Under the pieces are notes generated by a model that was not told where the DNA came from, did no database searches, and saw nothing but the letters and a program-made list of their open reading frames with translations. Below are positions 57,028 to 64,000 of a stretch of 64,000 bases of DNA, piece by piece. The translations under genes were made by a program, and so were the position numbers. Position 1 is the stretch's first letter. Every line of letters begins with the position of its first letter. This DNA is from Phialocephala subalpina (taxonomy: Eukaryota > Ascomycota > Leotiomycetes > Helotiales > Mollisiaceae). Location of the stretch: positions 698,882 through 762,881 of the forward strand of contig FJOG01000011.1 of assembly GCA_900073065.1 (NCBI GenBank). The letters are read 5' to 3'.

Positions 57028-57657
57028 GGTTCTGGATGTCTGGAGGATTTCTAGAGAATCAGTTGGAGTTGTCAGTGGTATTTTGTAGTTTTGTCTTTGT
57101 CTGTGTTGAGAAAAGTGGAAGAAGGAGGGATGGCGCGGGGAACGGCGTCTTTCTAAATGAAAAGAATGTCCTTCTGGCTTTTCAGCGATACTAGACCTCT
57201 AAGTGCAAGTCCTTGCGGTTGCCTCTCTTATCTTGCCGCATGACCTACTTCTTGACTAAGAGAATGTATGATTCGAGTTTGCACGTTCAAACCTGCCATT
57301 AGGGATCAGAAGCCCATGGACATTCGTGTGAACCTGCGCTTAGGGGATGGGATAAAGATAGCGGGGCTCAAAAGCCTGGGATAGCCGGTGTGATGTAGCC
57401 TATGAAATGGTGTGCTGACCAGTGGCTTGACAGGTGCAGCGATTGGCTGAGAACAGGGAGGCGCATTCATTACATAAGCTGAGTGGAAGCCTAGCAAGGC
57501 TACAAGGCCCTAATTCCCAACTCGGGACGAAAACACGTGGGCGCTCGTACCGCTACCATAATTCTTCAACATGTGGGCCAGACGGGAGAACAAACAGAAT
57601 GTATAAAGTCGATTTTCTTGATGTCTGCCAGGTGTCATCTTTAGGAATATACTCAAG
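57028..57657. promoter_or_regulatory. Divergent promoter of ornithine aminotransferase and GPI mannosyltransferase genes
   Basis: 630 bases between start codons. No gene or strong palindrome seen. Confidence 0.45.
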
Positions 57658-59761
57658 ATGAGTTCTACGACAAGGTCGGAGCTGAAAGCTCCAACAAATG
57701 CCACAAAAGGAGACCAAGTGCAGCCTCCTGAATATCCTCAGGACAATGACCTGCATCATCTTGTTAATGAGCAATCAGCTAAAGATACTTGGATGCTACT
57801 TCTTGTATTTCGTTGTGTAAATGCTGCTCTTGTTTGGACTTTCTTCCAACCAGATGAATATTTTCAATCGTTGGAACCAGCATGGCAAATGGCTTTTGGT
57901 TCTCAAAGTGGAGCTTGGATCACCTGGGTATGTTCTTCCGCTCTGTCATTTGGCCTATGTCTAATCAAAATTCAGGAATGGCATCACCAACTTCGGTCTT
58001 CACTGCATCCAGCACTATTTGCAATCGTCTACTACGGCGCAGACAACGCCATGCAACTCTTGTCAGCATTCCCACAGTTCCGTGGCATGATTCTGGCTCT
58101 TCTACCCAATCTCGTCCAAGCCTACTTTGCGGCACTGTCAGACTACTACACCTGGCAATTATCTGAACGCATCTACGGAACTGGAAGTAATGCATCGTGG
58201 GTGGCTGTAAGTCGAACTCAAGATCGCATTTGACGAGTATTGACATTTGTCCAGATCATGATGAGTGTGTTAAGCCCCTGGAACTGGTTTTGCTCCACTA
58301 GGACGTTTTCAAATTCCTTGGAGACAACATTGACCATTGTTGCCGTGTACTTTTGGCCATGGGGAATCTCATCAGATACAGTTCTCAGCACGGGTAGCGA
58401 TCTCTCCCAGGCACCAAGTGAGGAGGCAGACGAGCAAGCGGCAACCCCTGCCAAGAAATCCGAATCAGGGGTATTTGAAGACGCGAGATCTGTCAAACAG
58501 TATGTTCCCCTCGTCAACACAACAGCAATCAAATCTGATCATTTACTGCAGCCTCCGTATCGCATTGCTTCTTGCTGGCACAGCGGCTATACTGCGACCA
58601 ACAAATCTTTTCATTTGGTTCTGCGTCTTCATGCCAACGGTTTCTAGCATGGTAACAGGCACACGAGCATCATTCTCAGACTACCTGATTCTCCTCCGTG
58701 AGGCCGTGCTCTGTGGTTCTAGCGTCCTACTCGTCTCGGCGGCATCGGATTTCTACTACTTCGGCGAATGGACCTTCCCTCCCTACCAATGGCTAAACTT
58801 CAATGTCAACCAAGATCTAGCAGTATTCTATGGTCGAAACGACTGGCACTACTATCTCTCCCAAGGGCTTCCTCTTCTCTTGACTGCCAATCTTCCCTTC
58901 GGCTTGGTCGCCCTCTATCATACCACCGCACTCTCACCTACCAATATTCGCGCCATCTTCGCCCACGCGATCCTCTTCACTCTGACTATCCTCTCTCTAA
59001 TCTCTCACAAAGAAGTCCGCTTCATCTACCCCCTCCTGCCGCTCCTCCACATCATCGCCGCCCCCACCACCGCCACCTACTTCCTCAAAACCACCACCAC
59101 CCCACCACACCCCAAATCCATCGACCGCCGCCCTAAAACTACCACCACCACTCTCCACCAACCACTACTCCACTCCCTCCTCCTCCTCAACCTCCTCATC
59201 GCAGGCTACACCACAACCTTCCACCAACGCGGCGTGATATCCGTCACCAAATTCCTCCGCAACGAATACGAGCTCCTCGCTCTCGATGGTCGTGGCCAGC
59301 TCCTTTCCTCTCCAGACGCAGGAGTCCATGATGAGCGGCTCAAGAAAACAGATTTCTCCGAAAACGAAACATTCGCTGCTTTCTTAATGCCATGTCACAG
59401 CACGCCATGGCGAAGTCAGCTCTACCACTCTGGTCTCAAGGCTTGGGCTCTGACATGTGAACCGCCTATCCATTTAGCGAAAAAGAGTCAAGAGAGAGAA
59501 GCGTATAGAGATGAAGCGGATAGGTTCTATGATGATCCGTTGACGTTCTTGAAAGAAGAAGTTGGAACGAAAGAGAGGCCGTGGCCGAGGTATGTAGTTG
59601 GGTTTGAGGGTATTGAGGGCGTTTTGAAGAAGTATTATGAGGAGATGAAAGGGCATAAGGTCCAGGAGAGGTGGAGGACGTTTAATAGTCATTGGCATGA
59701 TGACTCGAGGCGGACAGGGGATGTTGTGGTTTGGGAGTTTGTGGATGGAAGTCAGAGCTGA
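57658..59761 (+). CDS. GPI10: GPI mannosyltransferase 3 (Gpi10/PIG-B), four exons
   Basis: ER membrane glycosyltransferase (GT22 family) adding the third mannose to the GPI-anchor core. Model join(57658..57927,57976..58206,58255..58499,58552..59761), 651 aa, phases consistent. Diagnostic pieces: [20 protein letters not shown] in the first lumenal loop, [88 protein letters not shown] and [15 protein letters not shown] (HKExRF motif). At least eight hydrophobic segments. An acidic Ser/Ala-rich loop at about 210-240 and a Thr/Pro-rich loop near [15 protein letters not shown] are local expansions. Introns of 48-52 nt. Confidence 0.94.
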
Positions 59762-62496
59762 GTTAAGATATTGTGGGCTGTTAAAGCTGACATTTCGTCC
59801 TTTACACCCATGACATTGTGTATTCAGACATGCTTTTGTATAACATAGTAGACAATAAAGACCTTCCCCCGCCCCCTCCAGCTGCCACCAGCGTGGTTCT
59901 CCGATTTGTTTTCTGCTTTCAGGTTGAGTCTTTCTGGCTTCTTTCCCAGATCTTCGTCTTAGTCTAAAACATAGTTTCGCGAGCAGTGTACATGATTCGT
60001 TTGAGTTACCTGCGAAGGAAGATGCAAATCTACGGTATCACTTTGGCCCCGTCATACTCAAACATTGGGAATGTCCCGAAGACATCGTCTTGTGGCACAG
60101 TGCTGTGAAGTAAGTTCAGACTTCGATCATGGCTCCCACAGCTCAGGCACATTGGTGACACAATTGACTACGAGATTGTGTAGTATCCATGGTCTTGGGT
60201 CACCTACTTGCGGAGGGATAGCGCCATCTTGATCGGCTAGCATATTCTCGGACTTTATTACATATTCCCTAGGTCGTGGTTTTGGCTAAGAAGCTTCAGT
60301 AAGTATTTCTTCTTTTCGTTTGATTTTTTTGGTATTGAAGAAGATTGCGTCCAACTCATCCGTTCGACCATAAAGTCTCTCGCATCGATTTCTCTCCACC
60401 CCCTCCTCATCCTCTCGCTCAACCTCACTTTAAAGCTCGCCGCCACTTCTTCCCCTAAATGAAACACGAGTTCTAAGGCGTTAGCCCTCCGCTCATTCAT
60501 CGACAACCCCTTCCCCCTCGTCCCAATCTCAATCCACCAAAACCTTCATCTCAACTTCACCTTGTACGCAAACCCCGACACCGATAACACCCGCTTCATC
60601 TAACTCCCCCAAAATGGCCTCCTTCATTCCCAATCTCAATCCTACGGAACCCAGCCTTATTACCTAGGGCGAACTTATCCCGGTCCGATAATATCTATAT
60701 CGATATCCTCATTTGCGGGAATTCGTTTCCAGGATAGGTCGTTGCGGAGAGGTGGTAGTATAGGCCGGCGGTGTGTGTGTATGGAGTTGTGAATTATATA
60801 CTTTTGCCGTGTTTGCAAGGTGGAGATAGAGTTGCTTGTTAGTAGAATTGGAATTGGGGTGAGACGTTGATAGTTAACTAGAGGGTAGATTTTCATGCTA
60901 GGACAGGGAGTGAGCAGTTGATTTTTCATATGCAAGAAAAGGGGAATTAGCGTAAGTGAGCCGTGTATGAGGTTGAACATGGATTGGTTCGTTTGTAGCT
61001 ACGGCTTTCTTACTATTCGAGTCGCTGTGATTGCTATCCTTGCCCAACTTGGGAAGGAGATGTATCGAGAGACTGTGGAACTATGGTCTTGGCTATCAAT
61101 CTCCTCCTTTGGATCATGTATTTAAATCTGCCTTTTTCGTATCGCAGAGCTCGAACAATGAAGATGCTATCCTCCTAGATGCTACGAGCGTGGTCTTCAT
61201 TCATACGCAATTCATTCGCTGACTATTTCATCTGGTATCTTACTGCTTTACACGCTGGTGTCGTACGTTCCCCCAAAACGATTGCCTACCTGGCTCTTCC
61301 CGTTTCGTCGCATTTACATCGCAAGCAACACGGTTATACCAAAACCTTTGGAGAAGACACGAGGTGAAGACTACGCAACCGCCTGAAGTTGAACGGGTCG
61401 TCACTTGCGTTAGGATGCTGATCAATTCTCTTCGGGTAGTGGACTCTGATCTCTTTGCTTTAATCTCATGCTTGCCATGTTCAGAAGTCTAACCACTTGC
61501 TTGGCCAGATCCTAGACTATAGTCACAACTTTTGGCAACGGAAAAGTCCCAAGCTATTTGGTTCTTTCAAGCACGGGATTTATCGGCGGTCCTCTCTAAT
61601 ACGTAAGGGTCTTTTCAATGTAACGTCTCAACAGAAATTTGGTTATTCTATATTATGCTCCGAGGCACCGGACAGACTTTTGAATATGGCGAGTATATCA
61701 TTGCAGAATTGAGAGCCGTCTTAGGTAGAGTAACACGTGGTACATATTGTTATATGCCTTTAATACGCGCCGCATATCAGTCTTAGCTCAATGGATCGTT
61801 ACGAATACCGTTTCCGTAAATAGTCTAACAAGTCGATTCAATATCCAAAACCAACTCATGCTGTTCTTTTCTCCAGCATCGCGAGTCGGTCTACCAAAAC
61901 CGGCAGTGGTCTTCCCCTTTTTGGTTATCTGCATGGTACCGAGAATTATATATGAACCTTCAAAATTGATGGGAAAAGTTCTGCCTCGAAAGAACTCGTA
62001 TAGAAGCCCGAGATGTGAAATATCAGGACGTGTTTTAAGTGGATTTTGGGTTAACTCTAGTATTCTCGGTTGCGTTGCCAGATTTGGAAGACCTCCAGCG
62101 ACCGACCTCAGCCCGCGCCTACATCTTCACCTCTGAATAAATGATAAATCTTCTCATCTTCCAGCCCAACTTCCATTTAATTCCCTTTCCCTTGGGCTCG
62201 CTCATTGTGAGTCGCCGCAAAGCCTGAGATATCATCAACAGTTTCCACCTCGTGTCCCAGCCCCGTGGGGTGATATCAGTTGCGGAAGTGGTTAGGGCAA
62301 AATGAATAGTATTGATATCAAATCTACCCTTCTAGTTAAATAGGAATGTCCCCCTAATAAAGTACTCTCACTGACTCATCTCGATTACACAGAGTTTCCT
62401 AGTAAACCGATGAGTTACCGATAATGTGGTCTCATGCCAACATATGCCGCTTCCCTCTAGGCATCTCCACCGATTCTGAATTCTTCCAACTAACAG
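59762..62496. other. Long gene-poor region
   Basis: About 2.7 kb without a recognisable gene. It contains runs of C-rich sequence near 60400-60560, and more AT-rich, stop-dense sequence from about 61500 to 62400. No terminal repeats or transposase motifs were seen. Confidence 0.4.
59854..59859 (+). terminator. Candidate polyadenylation signal
   Basis: AATAAA about 93 bases after the GPI10 stop codon; position fits 3' end formation. Confidence 0.45.
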
Positions 62497-64000
62497 GTGA
62501 TCGAGCACTGGAATCGCCAGACACAGGCAGATGAGAAGTCTGTGCGGGTATGGGGTATTAGAGGAAAGGCTGGACTGTTCGTGGTCCACTCTGTACTCGC
62601 ACCCGCAGCATCGTTCGAGATGGATTTGCTAGTGGATGTAACGGGAATTGGCAAGTCAATCACCAACCTCAGATTTACCCCGCTAATAATAGCAGATATG
62701 AACAACAGTGTCAATCTAGCGTTCTACGCCCAAGTCATTCGTTTCCAAGAAAATTCCAGTGCGACGGAGACAATACTCTACTTCCCGGACAATGCACAGC
62801 AAAGGATGATTCAAGTTTGGGCCCATGAATTGGGCTTCGCATTTGAGTACACCCTTGATACCCAGGCTGCAAGAGTGGTCAAAACAATCCCTCCCTCCGG
62901 CTGTATCAACGAACTCCAATACTAGCGACCTCAATTTCTCGGGCTTCAACAGCGTCACAGACATGGGACTCGATAGTTCATGGCCTACTGGCCCCGACAT
63001 GCTCTCCGAAGCTTTGACACAAGTGAACGCGAGTCAATCGCTCGATATTGCTGAAGATCCAAGCACCATGCCTCCTGTCAATCTAGCCGACTCTTCCAAT
63101 CATACAGCTCCGTTCACGGTTCATCCCGAGAGAATCAGGACTCCAGTCGAGGTGTCTGATGTCCCACCTTTCTTTCCGGATCCCACCGAGCTCGTCGGCT
63201 CACAACCATGCTGCACACACACCTACTGCCTTGAACATACAGTCATAACTGCTCTGTCGGCTCTGAATCACGTCATCACCGGAACACGAGAGGACTGCTG
63301 TAAGATCACAGAAGAAATTTTGGCAGGCAGTCATCCTGACATCAACGAGGTCGTCAAAACCTATATCTCATCCCGAAAGAGCAGAAACAAACGCGGAAAT
63401 CTGCTCGGCAATGTTTCTGACAGGCATAGCATCTGCGACAATCGCCTCAGCACAGGTTTTTCATCTAGTGGTGGTTTTTGGTTTCAACCTGAGGTCGAGG
63501 CTAGCGCAGACACCCAGAAACGATGTAATGCTGAACCCAAAGTCGCTATGACAACGAAAGTCGGAAGTGATCTTTCAGAACTGAATCAGGCGAGATCTGA
63601 TGGGGCACCTGGTCATCAGGATCGTCCAAGCTCAGCTCGGTCTGTCTCTGGTGTCAAGCATGGACGCGGACGGAAAAGAGTTCGGGATATGTTCAGTCGG
63701 AGACCAAGTCTTCAAAGCCCTGCTGGTGGCACATTTCAGGAGTATGTCTTTGGCTCTAGGTCTCCACGAATTGGCAGTCCGGCTTCTGGGGCATCTGGAA
63801 CATCTGGGAGGCGAGGCCCGTTGGATGCTGCAGCCTATGCAGCGGCGAAGGCAGTAAAGGACATCAGGGCATGCTGGCGCTGCAAATTTCTACGCAAAAT
63901 GGTACGTCTTTGACCTTCACTCTCATATTATAGGCCATGCAATTCGATCCTAGTCCGATCGGGCCTCCATTTCTGAAGGATGAATTGAGGATGGGAGAGT
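62497..64000 (+). CDS. Partial gene: possible Zn-cluster regulator cut by the window edge
   Basis: A strong acceptor (CTAACAG) precedes 62497, so upstream exons probably exist but were not found. One frame carries FPDNAQQRMIQVWAHELGFA, reminiscent of the R3H-like segment at the front of some fungal regulators. It then has to shift frame near 62870-62930 into VSTNSNTSDLNFSGFNSVTD, SQPCCTHTYCLEHTVITALS, SSRKSRNKRGNLLG and a basic KHGRGRKRVRDMFSRRPS stretch. The last exon seen ends AAYAAAKAVKDIRACWRCKF LRKM at 63899, with a GTACGT donor: AxACWRCKxLRK begins an atypical Zn-cluster in many fungal regulators. The remaining cysteines would be downstream. After an acceptor near 63935 about 60 more coding bases may follow. 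Start and splice pattern are unsure. Confidence 0.5.

Noticed and set aside
61781..61800. tRNA D-arm-like string (TTAGCTCAATGG)
   Set aside because: No T-arm or acceptor stem follows at the expected distance; treated as chance.
1..64000. CRISPR arrays, rRNA and bacterial-type operons
   Set aside because: No regularly spaced repeats or rRNA-like sequence were seen, and intron-rich genes make the DNA eukaryotic.

Overview
The window is nuclear DNA of a filamentous ascomycete (Pezizomycotina). The evidence is short introns of about 43-140 nt with GTAnGT donors and CTAAC-type branch points, compact genes on both strands, and typical Pezizomycotina families: a group I G-alpha, Urb2/Npa2, Mic10, Kti12, Atg1, a Gpi10-type GPI mannosyltransferase and several Zn2Cys6 regulators. 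A leotiomycete (Helotiales-like) is my best guess, but the sequence alone does not prove it. For most genes I rebuilt the exons by hand from splice sites and reading phase.

Layout. 0.5-3.5 kb: a RhoGAP gene (+). 4.9-8.9 kb: a degraded stretch holding two tandem broken copies of one gene (+) and a broken hemerythrin-like gene (-). 9.3-14 kb: URB2 (-), then MIC10 (+) from a short divergent promoter. 15.2-15.9 kb: a one-pass membrane protein (-). 18.6-20 kb: G-alpha (+). 21-22 kb: a small secreted protein (+). 22.2-25.5 kb: a Zn2Cys6 regulator (-). 27.6-28.9 kb: a conserved protein of unknown role (+). 30.2-33.1 kb: a large atypical Zn-cluster regulator (+). 34.2-38.8 kb: a sugar transporter (-) and a secreted (alpha/alpha)6-type protein (+), transcribed apart from a promoter with two CGG/CCG palindromes. 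39.2-40.3 kb: an F-box protein (-). 41.5-42.6 kb: KTI12 (+). 42.7-45.4 kb: an alpha/beta hydrolase (-) and a quercetinase-like bicupin (+) head to head, followed at 46-48 kb by a Zn2Cys6-type gene (-). 49.9-53.1 kb: ATG1 (-). 55.5-57 kb: ornithine aminotransferase (-). 57.7-59.8 kb: the GPI mannosyltransferase (+). From 62.5 kb to the edge: a partial Zn-cluster-type gene (+).

How they fit together. Most genes are housekeeping or signalling: ribosome assembly, mitochondrial cristae, G-protein and Rho signalling, autophagy, GPI anchors, arginine catabolism and tRNA modification. The accessory flavour comes from two divergent pairs. One is a transporter plus a secreted protein. The other is a hydrolase plus a quercetin dioxygenase-like bicupin with a candidate regulator nearby, which could form a small plant-phenolic degradation unit. 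The 4.9-8.9 kb stretch looks like decayed accessory genes, with some stop codons of the C-to-T type expected from repeat-induced point mutation. I found no tRNA, rRNA, CRISPR array or intact transposon.
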